Assembly (NCBI RefSeq): GCF_001644645.1
Contig: NZ_CP011390.1
Location: forward strand, 3,716,001 to 3,780,000
Reading direction: 5' to 3'
DNA: 64,000 nt
From: Flavisolibacter tropicus
GTDB taxonomy: Bacteria; Bacteroidota; Bacteroidia; Chitinophagales; Chitinophagaceae
The notes under the pieces were generated by a model. The model was not told the origin of the DNA. It did no database searches and saw only the letters and a list, made by a program, of their open reading frames with translations. Made by a program: the position numbers and the translations under genes. Below, piece by piece: positions 18,425-27,590 of the stretch. Within the stretch, counting starts at the first letter, position 1, and each line of letters opens with the position of its first letter.

Positions 18425-20983
18425 TTATCGAATCAGTATCACTGTTCCTTTTTGCTTATACACTTTATCGTCAAAGCCTACACATTCTACCATCCAGACG
18501 AAAGAGCCGGAGGCTTGTTGTTTGCCTTTGACCTTACCATCCCAGCCTTTTTGGGGATCAGTGGTGGTAAATACCTGTTCTCCCCAGCGGTTGTAGAGGG
18601 TAAAGTATTTAAAGGTTTTCATGCCGCGGGCCGTTACTTTCAGCACATCGTTTTTGCCATCGCCATCGGGTGTAAAAGCGGTGGGAACGTAGATGCCTGA
18701 TTTACCGGGGTCGGTTGGTGGCGGATCATCATCGGGATCGTTGCTAGTAGTGCAATCAGTCAGATCAAAGGTTCGGATTACCTGTGGGCCGCCACAAGCC
18801 TGGTCTACCTGGGCTTTGATCGTATAGGTGGTGGTTTTATCCAGCCCGGTAAAAATACCGGTGGTATTATGGGCCAGTTCGGTAGTGCCTTGATACAAAA
18901 TATAGATCAGGGTAGAACCAGTGGGTAGAGCAGGGGTTAGGGTAGCCTGTACAGACCCATTTTCACAGTCGCGTTTTAAAGGCAGTGTATAAATGCGCGA
19001 GGTACAATAAGAAGTAATATCAAAAGCACCTACAAAACCATTACCGGCTGCATATAGCATACGCTTGGCATTATCATAGGCAAGGTCATAAACAGCCGAT
19101 GTACTAAAACCCGCAATGCTGATATCAGGAGCAGCCGCATCGTCGAAACCGGTGCCGGTAAACTTATACACTTTGATCAAACCGTTTGAGGAACCCACAA
19201 ACACGTTATTACATTCATCGGCTATGATACCACCTTGCTTTAGCGGGGTATTCATGTTAATATTTACGGCAGCACCTACATTACTGCCATTGCTTTTGTT
19301 TAAGGCCGCCAGGTTATACCCGTCATAGTAAAACAGGTAGTTAGCATTTACCGCCAAGGCATTGATCGAGTTATCGTTCAATCCCGCACCCAGGTAAGGG
19401 CGATTGCTTCGTTCGCTTAAAACATTAAATCCAGACATGCGGTTCCATAATTGTTTAGAGGCATTATACGGTGGCGCATGTTTATACAGCCGGTTGTTTT
19501 CCGTAATGGGAGTAATAAAGCCTTGTGAGAAAATGCTGTATAGTTCGTTAGTGCGAGGGTCTATAATCAAGTCAGACATGTCCTGGTGGCCGGTGTGTTG
19601 CCCTGTAATATTCAGTGGCGACAGCGTGGTGGATGGCGGTGAGAAAATACCCAGGTTAATGTTCTCACCTACTGCGCCTCCACCGGCAATCATGATCTTG
19701 GGTGTACCACCATCACAGTTCCAAAGCATTTTCCAATTTTCCTGAAACACATTGTCGCGGGTAGTAATGTAGTTGTCATAAATTCCATCTGTATTCAAAC
19801 GCACTACCTGGAATATAACACCGCCTTGCCCCATGTAGATTTTTCCAGTAGATTTCTCAACCACCCAGCCACCGTAGTTAGTGCCGAATGTCCAAAGCGG
19901 ATTGGAAAGTGTGCCTGAAAATGTCCATAACAAATTGCCGTCTTTATTAAACTTGGCCAGTTGGTGAGGACCAAAACTGGTGCCGCCACCTGTTACATAG
20001 ATATTACCGTCGTAATCAAAGTCAACATCTTTGGCTATCCCCCTGTTAACACCTGTAAAATTGGCTACTGCCGTTACAAAAGGATCGACGATGAGTGTGC
20101 GCGTAGTATCATAGCTATCAGGCAGGCTCAAGTGAACATCACGTTGCTGAAGGGTAAACCGGGAACGGACTTTCGATTTATCATTTTGAGATGCAGCAGC
20201 CGTTTCATTACCATAATAACTTACCGGTGCCGTTTGTTTTATTATATCAATAGCTGAAACCAGTTTCAGATTGCCTTCGGCATCTAACTCCAGTTCTTTG
20301 ATCTCTCCACCCCAACGCATCTTCACCTGGCGCCAATCGGCTCCCGGATGAATAACAAACATATACTCGAAGCCTACCTTTTCTTGCTGTGTAAAACGGT
20401 AGATAAGGTCTATGCCCGGGTACAAATCTCTATACCAAAGTCTTTTAAACCCTTTGGCTTTTACAGGCAGCTTGCCATAGGTGAAATAGTTAGTGGTAGG
20501 CGCTTCTGCTACAATCACTGGCTTAGGATTGGCATTCAACCACTCCATCGTAATGGTGTTATTCTCGATAACAAACTGGTTCTCTTCCTTTTCATCCAGC
20601 AGGCCTTTACGCTCGGCTTCTTCCAATTCTTCCCCGGAGCGTTTTTCTACTTTCTGCTGCTGGTAAATAACGCCCTTATCCGTAAACAACACCGGCCAAC
20701 TCAAACCATTGTACGTAAAACGAATGGCACCTAGATGCTCATAGCTTTTTAGCATCTGTTCATATTGACCAATGTTTTCAATAAACACATGACTATCGCC
20801 AAAAAGATCACTATCCTTTTCCTTGGGTGCAAACGGCACTGGGCGATTAAATGGTGAAAGCACTTGTGTTTGAGAGGAGCGGGAAACTGCACTTTGTGAA
20901 AAAGCCTTGGGAGACCACATACATAGAATGGCCCCAAGCCCCATACAGGCAGCCGCCAAAGCGCTGGTTTTGGTTGTACGCAT
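18425..20983 (-). CDS. T9SS type B (CHU_C/gliding-type C-terminus) exported protein
   Basis: This 852-residue secreted protein has a signal peptide. An N-terminal region matches the DUF7948-type module that precedes repeat adhesins (RLWYRDLYPGIDLIYRF near 185). A propeller-like middle region has repeated FVGSSNGLIKVYKF-type strands. A Pro/Asp-rich linker DPDDDPPPTDPGK leads into the C-terminal sorting domain YVPTAFTPDGDGKNDVLKV ... LYNRWGEQVF ... GWDGK. That domain is typical of gliding-motility-associated (type B) type IX secretion substrates. It is probably exported to the surface. Its function there is unknown. Confidence 0.85.
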   Translation of the reverse strand: MRTTKTSALAAACMGLGAILCMWSPKAFSQSAVSRSSQTQVLSPFNRPVPFAPKEKDSDLFGDSHVFIENIGQYEQMLKSYEHLGAIRFTYNGLSWPVLFTDKGVIYQQQKVEKRSGEELEEAERKGLLDEKEENQFVIENNTITMEWLNANPKPVIVAEAPTTNYFTYGKLPVKAKGFKRLWYRDLYPGIDLIYRFTQQEKVGFEYMFVIHPGADWRQVKMRWGGEIKELELDAEGNLKLVSAIDIIKQTAPVSYYGNETAAASQNDKSKVRSRFTLQQRDVHLSLPDSYDTTRTLIVDPFVTAVANFTGVNRGIAKDVDFDYDGNIYVTGGGTSFGPHQLAKFNKDGNLLWTFSGTLSNPLWTFGTNYGGWVVEKSTGKIYMGQGGVIFQVVRLNTDGIYDNYITTRDNVFQENWKMLWNCDGGTPKIMIAGGGAVGENINLGIFSPPSTTLSPLNITGQHTGHQDMSDLIIDPRTNELYSIFSQGFITPITENNRLYKHAPPYNASKQLWNRMSGFNVLSERSNRPYLGAGLNDNSINALAVNANYLFYYDGYNLAALNKSNGSNVGAAVNINMNTPLKQGGIIADECNNVFVGSSNGLIKVYKFTGTGFDDAAAPDISIAGFSTSAVYDLAYDNAKRMLYAAGNGFVGAFDITSYCTSRIYTLPLKRDCENGSVQATLTPALPTGSTLIYILYQGTTELAHNTTGIFTGLDKTTTYTIKAQVDQACGGPQVIRTFDLTDCTTSNDPDDDPPPTDPGKSGIYVPTAFTPDGDGKNDVLKVTARGMKTFKYFTLYNRWGEQVFTTTDPQKGWDGKVKGKQQASGSFVWMVECVGFDDKVYKQKGTVILIR

Positions 20984-21209
20984 TTAAAGTTGTTCAGAAG
21001 TGTTAAGCCGGTTACTAAATTAACTCTTGCGTATGCATACTCCTAGAGGCCTATGCGAAATTTTGTTTTTATAGTGTTTTGTTAACAACGTCATTGTAGG
21101 ATTTCTGATTGGTTAAAAGTGCAAAAACTGTTTGATAGTTAGCGATTCTTCAATCAGGGTAGTGTTGCTTTTATATACACATGAAAGAGAAGGAAATGAG
21201 CAATAACTA

Positions 21210-21262
21210 TAAAAAGAAACTCGCCCACTTTTGCTATTGAAAACAAAAGATAAGCGAGTGGT
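21210..21262 (-). terminator. probable terminator of blaI-blaR1/amidase operon
   Basis: An interrupted hairpin (ACTCGC / GCGAGT and CTTTTG / CAAAAG) precedes TTTCTTTTTAT on the minus strand. It lies about 20-70 bases past the stop at 21282. Confidence 0.6.
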
Positions 21263-21281
21263 TATGGATGTAAGCTGTTAA

Positions 21282-23273
21282 TTACTTCACATTATAAAGT
21301 AAGCTGGGCAGGTTAATTACTTTCTTGTCTTTCGTTATTGCCAGTCTGTCCCCAATGTATATCACATCACCAGCTTTAGCATTATCAATCAGGTTCTTAA
21401 CCTGGCTGTTCAGTTGAGAGTCATGTACTTTGACAAAGTGAATCGTCCCGCCTAGTTTACTAATCCGAAAAGTTGCGTTAATCATTACATAATCTGTATC
21501 GGGCTGTATAAGATTAGCAAAAGGAATATTTTGTAATTGCGGCACAGTAAGAGCTACGCCGGATTGAAGTACGACTGGAGGGATCGTATCATTCACTACT
21601 GCAGACATGTGTTTAGCATCAACATCATTGTTTTTTGCCGGAAGTTGCTTTTGATCTACAGTTTGTAAATATGCCTCAATACCTGCCAAGAGTTTACGAG
21701 CTACTTGTTGTTGGTTTTCTTTTTGAAGCAAATATGTCCGGTCTTTTGAATTAGATATATAACCACACTCTATTAAGATGGAAGGACAAGTGTTATTATT
21801 TAATACTCGTATCCCCACGTTGCGTTGTAACAGTTGCATTTTAGCCGGCACCGCTACAATTGTGTTTAATTGATCCAATACAGCCGAGCCCAACACTTTA
21901 CTCTGTTCAAAATATGACAATGTAGAATCTCTAGGAATAAATACATTGAAGCCGCGATGAGGATTTTCTATTTTGCCTGCATCTGTTTGTATAGGTGGTG
22001 CAGCACCCACATGAACTGAAACAAAAAGATCTGCCTGTTGTTTTGCAGCAAATTCTGCACGATCGTTCAGCTCCAGATATTCATCATTCTCACGCGTCAT
22101 GACAACCTCAATATTTGCATTGCTGTTTAATGCCTGTATTTCTTTTGCAATTGATAACGTAATATCCTTTTCAAAAATCTCGTTACTAAGCGTACCATTG
22201 TCATGCCCACCGTGACCGGCATCAATAACTATTCTTATCTTCTTTTTGCCTGTATACTTTACAATATTGATAACTTGCTTATCAACTGTTTCCGAATCTG
22301 ATTTAGCTTCTGACATACTATAAATCGCGTTAGCCGTTACACCGTTAGGAACAGCCTGCTTTGTCTCAGCTTTCGCATCTGTAGTAACATCTGACAGTTT
22401 TGCACGAACCGTAAAAGCCAGCGTTAATAGTGCCATCAACGGTAAAAAGAAAATCCGGCTGATGTAGTTTCTTTTGGGATTTTGAATCTTTGTAAGCATG
22501 TGTAGTCTTCGTTTTATAGACTGATTAAAGAAGGCATTGGTTAACTGGGAATAATGATGAGGATAAGCGGCTTGCAGAATCATGGCAGCTAAGGCAGATG
22601 CATCTTGGTCCTCCACCGCTTTGCGGTCGGCTATAAACTCATGCACCATTCGCAGCTCATAACGTATTAGCCAGAACACCGGATTGATCCAACAAATGAT
22701 CAATGCTATCTGTAAAAACAGTTTATCCAGTGAGTGTTTTTCCTCTACATGTACCATCTCATGTTGAAAGATCTGTTGTCCAGCTTCTGAGGTCATATCA
22801 ATGGAGGGGTTCCAAAACAGGAAGCGGAAAAAAGAGAAAGGCGTGCCCTTTGCCGAGCTAAAGATCAAGCGGAGTTTGCCTTGTTCGTGTACAGTATGTC
22901 TTTGCACCAGCCTATATATTTTTATAAGCGACAACAGCAAACCAATCAGTAAGATCATAGAAACAAAAGCATATAATAAAACGGCACTATAGGTTTTCCA
23001 AAAAGAAACTGTTACAGTGGGCAACTCTTCTTCAAAAGAACCACTTACGGTTACTACTTGCAGCACTAGTATCACCTGGTTTTGAGCTTCAGCTGAAGTA
23101 TGTGAAATCGTATAAGAAAAACACGGCATTAATAGTGAAAGCAGTACCGTGGCTAATAGATAAAAACGATTCCACTGATGAAAGAGTTTATTTCGAAGGG
23201 CCAGATAATAGTACAACATCAATAGGCCACTGCACAACACTACTTTAAGGAGATAGGGGAGCAAGGTTGTCAT
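21282..23273 (-). CDS. BlaR1-type M56 membrane protease fused to N-acetylmuramoyl-L-alanine amidase
   Basis: This 663-residue fusion has four parts. Residues 1-290 are an M56/BlaR1-like membrane protease with about four membrane segments, HEMVH at 171-175 and a downstream HEFIAD. A linker follows (about 291-345). Residues 347-537 form a complete Amidase_3 domain: VIDAGHGG with H354, E368, H421 in SVHVG and E502 in IECGY, the expected zinc ligands and catalytic Glu. A C-terminal domain of about 120 residues ends in a strand-rich region that resembles a GldM-type C-terminal fold (tentative). The gene overlaps a BlaI-type repressor by 4 bases. BlaR1 relatives sense cell-wall stress and cleave BlaI. 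Here the sensor domain is replaced by an amidase that could bind or cut peptidoglycan. Confidence 0.9.
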   Translation of the reverse strand: MTTLLPYLLKVVLCSGLLMLYYYLALRNKLFHQWNRFYLLATVLLSLLMPCFSYTISHTSAEAQNQVILVLQVVTVSGSFEEELPTVTVSFWKTYSAVLLYAFVSMILLIGLLLSLIKIYRLVQRHTVHEQGKLRLIFSSAKGTPFSFFRFLFWNPSIDMTSEAGQQIFQHEMVHVEEKHSLDKLFLQIALIICWINPVFWLIRYELRMVHEFIADRKAVEDQDASALAAMILQAAYPHHYSQLTNAFFNQSIKRRLHMLTKIQNPKRNYISRIFFLPLMALLTLAFTVRAKLSDVTTDAKAETKQAVPNGVTANAIYSMSEAKSDSETVDKQVINIVKYTGKKKIRIVIDAGHGGHDNGTLSNEIFEKDITLSIAKEIQALNSNANIEVVMTRENDEYLELNDRAEFAAKQQADLFVSVHVGAAPPIQTDAGKIENPHRGFNVFIPRDSTLSYFEQSKVLGSAVLDQLNTIVAVPAKMQLLQRNVGIRVLNNNTCPSILIECGYISNSKDRTYLLQKENQQQVARKLLAGIEAYLQTVDQKQLPAKNNDVDAKHMSAVVNDTIPPVVLQSGVALTVPQLQNIPFANLIQPDTDYVMINATFRISKLGGTIHFVKVHDSQLNSQVKNLIDNAKAGDVIYIGDRLAITKDKKVINLPSLLYNVK

Positions 23274-23632
23274 TTTTTACCCTTTTTTAGTTGTTTTAAT
23301 AAGAGTTCCAATTCCTCTACACTTACTGACTTTTCCTTGACCATAAAAGAAACCGCGTCACTAAAGGAACCGTCAAAGTAGTTTTTCACTACACTCTTAA
23401 TAGATGCTTTTGAATAAGCCTGCTTAGAAACTAACGGATGATACTGATGTTGACGCCCAAACACTTTGATCCCAACAAATTCTTTTTCTATCAGGATTTT
23501 TAACATAGTAGCTACTGTGTTTTGGTGAGGCTTAGGCTCTGGCAAAGCTTCAATTACATCTCGTATAAATCCTTCACCAATCTTCCATAGCGCCTGCATT
23601 ACCTGTTCTTCTGCTTTGGTTAATGTTTTCAT
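23270..23632 (-). CDS. BlaI/MecI/CopY-family repressor
   Basis: This 120-residue winged-helix protein has the family features LTKAEEQVMQALWKIGEGFI and KPHQNTVATMLKILIEKEFV. It also has the cleavage/dimer region near AYSKASIKSVVKNYFDGSFS. It should repress its own operon until cleaved by the protease encoded next to it. The stop overlaps the fusion gene start (ATGA). Two near-identical inverted operators lie 26-61 bases upstream of its ATG, over the promoter. Confidence 0.93.
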   Translation of the reverse strand: MKTLTKAEEQVMQALWKIGEGFIRDVIEALPEPKPHQNTVATMLKILIEKEFVGIKVFGRQHQYHPLVSKQAYSKASIKSVVKNYFDGSFSDAVSFMVKEKSVSVEELELLLKQLKKGKK

Positions 23633-23648
23633 CTTGTTACTATTGAGA

Positions 23649-23693
23649 CAAATCTATAACTAATTATTTAGTTTAACAACTAATAATTTAGTT
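23649..23693 (-). promoter_or_regulatory. blaI promoter with paired BlaI-type operators
   Basis: On the minus strand TTG (23677-23679), 20 bases, then TAGATTTG (23649-23656) make a full Bacteroidota promoter. Two 16-base near-palindromes of the form AACTAAT(T/A)ATTTAGTT lie at 23658-23673 and 23678-23693. Their centres are 20 bases apart. One fills the spacer and the other covers the -33 end, as expected for a BlaI/MecI-type repressor. Confidence 0.85.
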
Positions 23694-23699
23694 ATACAA

Positions 23700-24143
23700 G
23701 TTATGAGCGCCGGATTTGACATTTACAATTGTCTGTCTTTGTAAGAAAGCAATAAGGACAGCCTTCTTTTAGATGTGAATCCGATGTTGAAGCCAGTTCA
23801 GCATGACAGCATAGAGTCGTTACATTTAGCAGTCTTATTTTCAGTTGTGAGTCGCTGAGATCCTTCACTGCGTTCAGGATGACAAAAGGGACCGCGGATG
23901 GATCAGAATTAAGGATTAGCAGGATTAGGTACCTGCAAGTTTACCATTTCTTATAGTGGAAACCCTGCCTATACAGCAAGAGCGGACAAAGTAAAAAGTG
24001 ACATCAGCCATTCTTTTAAATCCTGCTAATCCATTCTAAATCTCACTAATCCGTGATCCTCCTTTTATCCTTTGCTCTGTGTGAAATCAACCTTCCTATC
24101 TCAATAGGTCCCCTTTTTGATGGTAGATACTAAACGCTGTAAC
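23700..24143. repeat. intergenic region with GGATTAGCAGGATT phrases
   Basis: GATCCTTCACTGCGTTCAGG (23858) also occurs, inverted, near 34340. AAGGATTAGCAGGATTAGG (23910) faces an inverted set AATCCTGCTAATCCATT (24020). No gene is visible. Confidence 0.6.
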
Positions 24144-24929
24144 ATGAAAAGCAAGGCCCATTTTAAATCTCATCCCTTACACCCGATACTTATTTCTTTT
24201 CCCATTGCCTTCTTTATTGGTACATTGATAAGTCATGCTGGTGGTTTGTATTTGGATAACGAGGAATGGCTGACCACTGCTACCTGGCTTAATGCAGCAG
24301 GCATTATAGGTGCAGTGTTGGCCGCTGTTCCAGGCTTTATTGATTACCTGTATACAGTACCTCCGCGGAGCTCGGCAAAGAAACGTGCTTCACTACATGG
24401 TCTGCTGAACACATCAATGCTTGTTCTTTTTGTCCTTTTGTTTTATTACCGCAGACAAGCCATGCCTAGTCAGTTGTTTCTGCTAACAGGAGAATTGATT
24501 GGAGTAGTGATTATGACAATTGCAGGTTGGATGGGTGGTACATTGGTACACCGCAACCAAATAGGCATAGATATGCGTTATGCTAATGCCGGCAAATGGC
24601 AGGAAGCCTATTTCTCTCCCGACAGCAGCACTCTTGAAGTAGCCGATACCAGCGATTTAAAAGTAAATGCTATGATGTTGCTGCATATCAATGGCAAGCG
24701 CATTGTACTGGCCCGCACAGAAGAGGGTTATGCTGCCTTTGATGATCATTGCACGCATCGTGGCGGCTCATTAGCTGGCGGCAGCCTTATTTGTGAGACG
24801 GTACAATGTCCCTGGCATGGCTCACAATTCTCTGTAAAGACGGGAGAGGTTACTGCTGGGCCTGCCAATATGGGCATTACGACTTATCCTGTAACGGAAA
24901 AAAATGGTAAGCTCTGGCTTAAGCTTTAG
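24144..24929 (+). CDS. DUF2231 membrane protein with C-terminal Rieske domain
   Basis: This 261-residue protein fuses a DUF2231 membrane domain to a Rieske [2Fe-2S] domain. The membrane domain has the SHPLHPILISFPIAFF start and about four membrane helices through residue 135. The Rieske domain starts near 160, with ligands C203/H205 in CTHRGGSL and C222/H225 in CPWHG. Such a protein could pass electrons at the membrane, but no partner gene is adjacent. The ATG at 24144 matches the family start, and an ATG at 24120 in frame is an alternative. Confidence 0.88.
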   Translation: MKSKAHFKSHPLHPILISFPIAFFIGTLISHAGGLYLDNEEWLTTATWLNAAGIIGAVLAAVPGFIDYLYTVPPRSSAKKRASLHGLLNTSMLVLFVLLFYYRRQAMPSQLFLLTGELIGVVIMTIAGWMGGTLVHRNQIGIDMRYANAGKWQEAYFSPDSSTLEVADTSDLKVNAMMLLHINGKRIVLARTEEGYAAFDDHCTHRGGSLAGGSLICETVQCPWHGSQFSVKTGEVTAGPANMGITTYPVTEKNGKLWLKL

Positions 24930-24959
24930 GTTCATCTTATGAAACAATATTTCAAAGGC

Positions 24960-25138
24960 TAAAATCCAATGAATAAAAACCAAATCCCCAATTCCCTCTC
25001 TCTTTTCCTTATTCGCAATCCCTTAATTGAACATTGATCGTTGAGAATTGAGCATTGAACATTCCTCTCTTCTCCCTTCATCATTCCTTGTTCAATATTC
25101 CTTTCCTTGTCAACTTATCAACTAGTCAACCTGTCAAC
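24960..25138. repeat. inverted copy of intergenic phrase set
   Basis: The set found at 1190-1275 and 9059-9122 is present in reverse orientation. TTGAACATTGATCG and TTGAGCATTGAACATTCC (25027-25065) are followed by CATCATTCCTTGTTCAATATTCC (25078-25101). TGTCAACTTATCAACTAGTC then ends the tract at the GNAT gene. Confidence 0.75.
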
Positions 25139-25143
25139 CAACA

Positions 25144-25713
25144 TCAGCTAATCCTCCGTTCCTCTCTCCATTCCCACACTACCACATTCCATTCATCCAT
25201 AGCATCCATGCGGGTATGAATAGTTTGAAAGCCTACTTTTTCATGTGCCTTCTGTGAACGTGGATTCCGTGTAGAAATTTCAGTGAGCAGGAAATCATAC
25301 TGCGGACTATATACCTGCCTATGTTTTTGATACATGCTGTTGACCAACCCCTGTCCGCGGTATTCTTTAGCAACACAGATCTGCCCCATACAATAAAAGC
25401 GGTAGCTGAACAACGGCAGCCCTTTATAGTTAACGGCTTCCAGACCTTGAAACATCTCTTCCAGATCGTGGTGAAACACACGAGCTTCCGGCAGTGTTGC
25501 TAGCGCATATCCCACCACGTCATTTCCATCTTTTACAATTACACTTGGTGCCAGCTGATGCATTTGCTCCAGTAACTCTACGTTATACAGCCAGCTTACA
25601 AAGCCTTCCTGTTGTCGCTCTTCGGCACTCACGTTCTGCCTCAGGTTAAGTTGGTTCAGCTCGTGTATCTGTTGCAGTTCATTTGGTGTACTCACCAGTG
25701 TGGTAACTAACAT
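25144..25713 (-). CDS. GNAT-family N-acetyltransferase
   Basis: This 189-residue protein has the GNAT acetyl-CoA loop in CVAKEYRGQGLVNSMYQKH (R/Q-x-x-G-x-G/A). A downstream strand-helix reads LLTEISTRNPRSQKAHEKVGF, where the last motif is typical of family motif B. The acceptor substrate is not evident. It ends a few bases from an inverted repeat phrase and is not in an operon. Confidence 0.85.
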   Translation of the reverse strand: MLVTTLVSTPNELQQIHELNQLNLRQNVSAEERQQEGFVSWLYNVELLEQMHQLAPSVIVKDGNDVVGYALATLPEARVFHHDLEEMFQGLEAVNYKGLPLFSYRFYCMGQICVAKEYRGQGLVNSMYQKHRQVYSPQYDFLLTEISTRNPRSQKAHEKVGFQTIHTRMDAMDEWNVVVWEWREERRIS

Positions 25714-25787
25714 ACAGCAAGGTAGTATTTTGTATTTGATAGATCGGCATGGTCTTTTAACCAGAAGGTTTTACTTAATTATTTGCT

Positions 25788-26120
25788 ATGCCTGGATATC
25801 ATCACTATCAGTCGTGTATTGAAGCCTGCCTGCGCTGCGCAGCTCTTTGCAATCATTGTGCCTCTTCCTGCTTGAAGGAAGAACATCTACATATGATGTC
25901 GCGTTGTGTACAATTGGACATGGAATGTGCTGCTCTCTGTTATGCAGCCGCACAGTTAATGAGCCTGGGCAGTGAAAAAGCTATGGCCATCTGCCGTATC
26001 TGTGCAGAAGCCTGTGAAGCTTGTGCTGCAGAATGTAGCAGCCATGATAATAAGCACTGCCAGGAATGCGCCGAGGGTTGTCGTAAGTGTGCAGAAGAAT
26101 GTAGGAAGATGAGTGCTTAA
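25788..26120 (+). CDS. four-helix-bundle copper-storage-type protein (DUF326, Csp-like)
   Basis: This 110-residue cytosolic protein contains 19 cysteines, in helical CxxxC and CxxC spacing (C10, C14, C17, C21, C24, C28 and so on to C105). It also has an early HH pair. This is the pattern of Csp-type four-helix bundles that line their core with Cys to hold many Cu(I) ions. There is no signal peptide, so it would act in the cytoplasm (Csp3-like). It is a single gene near a zinc-dependent dehydrogenase. Confidence 0.88.
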   Translation: MPGYHHYQSCIEACLRCAALCNHCASSCLKEEHLHMMSRCVQLDMECAALCYAAAQLMSLGSEKAMAICRICAEACEACAAECSSHDNKHCQECAEGCRKCAEECRKMSA

Positions 26121-26272
26121 AGATTATGCAGCCTGATAATTCAAAGCTTTACGCTGCAAGCTGCACGCAAGAAAAGATGAACTTAATGCGCGTGAAGCGT
26201 ACATCTTGCAGCTTGTAGCGTTCATCCGGCCCTTTCAAACATGTTTATCATTGACTTAAAAACATATACTGT

Positions 26273-27430
26273 ATGAAAGCAGCCGTATTTCATAAGATCG
26301 GGGATATTAGTGTTGATAATGTACCCGATCCTAAGATTGAGCAAGCAGAGGATGTGATTCTTAAAGTAACCGCCACGGCTATCTGTGGTTCAGATCTGCA
26401 TATCTACGATGGCTTTTTTCCTCAGCTAAATGATCAGATAATGGGTCATGAGTTTATGGGTATTGTTGAAGAAGTAGGTAGTGGTGTAACCAAAGTTAAA
26501 AAAGGAGACCGGGTGGTTGTACCATTTCCTATTGCCTGTGGCCATTGTTTTTTCTGTAATCACCTATTGCCGGGCCATTGTGAAAACTCCAATCCAAAAC
26601 ACTATGGGCCAGAAGGAGGAATGATCAAAGGAAAAGGAGGTGGCCTTTACGGTTATACGGACCTGTATGGTGGCTATAGTGGTGGTCAGGCAGAATACGT
26701 GCGGGTGCCTTATGCCAACTTTGGACCTTATATTGTACCCGATGGTTTGGAAGATGAGCAAGTACTTTTTCTCACCGACATTTTTCCAACAGGCTGGACA
26801 GCCATAGATTGGGCGGAAGTAAAGGGGGGCGAAACGGTGGCCATTTTTGGTTCTGGGCCAGTAGGCCTGATGGCGCAGAAAGCAGCCTGGATACGCGGCG
26901 CCAAACGAGTAATTGCTATAGATCCAGAGCAATACCGCTTAGACAAGGCCAAGCAGGTAAACAACGTTGAGATCTTAAATGCTACTGATGATGACCTGAT
27001 TCAAAAGATCTATGACATGACCGATGGAAGGGGCGCCGATGTATGCATAGATGCCGTAGGCATGGAAGCCTCACGCTCAGTAGGCGAGAAACTAAAGGCT
27101 GTTATTAATCTGGAAAAAGGTACACCAAAAGTTATGGAAAACTGTTTTAAGGCAGTGCGCAGAGGCGGTATTGTTTCGGTAGTAGGTGTATATGGCAGTA
27201 CTTATGACAATTTTCCCATACATACACTTTTTGACAAAGGCATACGTGTACAGTTTGGCCAAGCTCCCGTACAGAAATACATTGATGAATTGTTTGACCT
27301 GGTGCGAAATGGTAAAGTGGTATTAGATGATATCATCTCGCACCGTCTGCCATTATCAGAGGCTTCCAATGGCTACGATATCTTTAAAAAGAAAGAAGAC
27401 AACTGTGTGAAAGTAGTACTTCGGCCTTAG
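26273..27430 (+). CDS. zinc-dependent alcohol dehydrogenase, formaldehyde-dehydrogenase-like
   Basis: This 385-residue medium-chain dehydrogenase has catalytic zinc ligands in AICGSDLHIYDG (C38) and MGHEFMGIVEEVGSGV (H, E). It has a structural zinc lobe CGHCFFCNHLLPGHC and a Rossmann NAD site VAIFGSGPVGLMAQKAA. The long lobe with a GKGGGLYG loop resembles the glutathione-independent formaldehyde dehydrogenase group, but the substrate is not proven. It is a single gene with a weak upstream promoter region. Confidence 0.9.
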   Translation: MKAAVFHKIGDISVDNVPDPKIEQAEDVILKVTATAICGSDLHIYDGFFPQLNDQIMGHEFMGIVEEVGSGVTKVKKGDRVVVPFPIACGHCFFCNHLLPGHCENSNPKHYGPEGGMIKGKGGGLYGYTDLYGGYSGGQAEYVRVPYANFGPYIVPDGLEDEQVLFLTDIFPTGWTAIDWAEVKGGETVAIFGSGPVGLMAQKAAWIRGAKRVIAIDPEQYRLDKAKQVNNVEILNATDDDLIQKIYDMTDGRGADVCIDAVGMEASRSVGEKLKAVINLEKGTPKVMENCFKAVRRGGIVSVVGVYGSTYDNFPIHTLFDKGIRVQFGQAPVQKYIDELFDLVRNGKVVLDDIISHRLPLSEASNGYDIFKKKEDNCVKVVLRP

Positions 27431-27590
27431 TCGTCAATCTGTTCAACTGGGAAATCTCGCACAGCAGAGTTGCCGTTAAAATTCTACTGAGCAGTAAAAA
27501 AAAAAACTTACAATAATTACTGTAAAACAGGCTGAGATGGCACTGTATTTTCTGTAAAGTCAGATATTATAAACCATAAAAAGTAAGATT

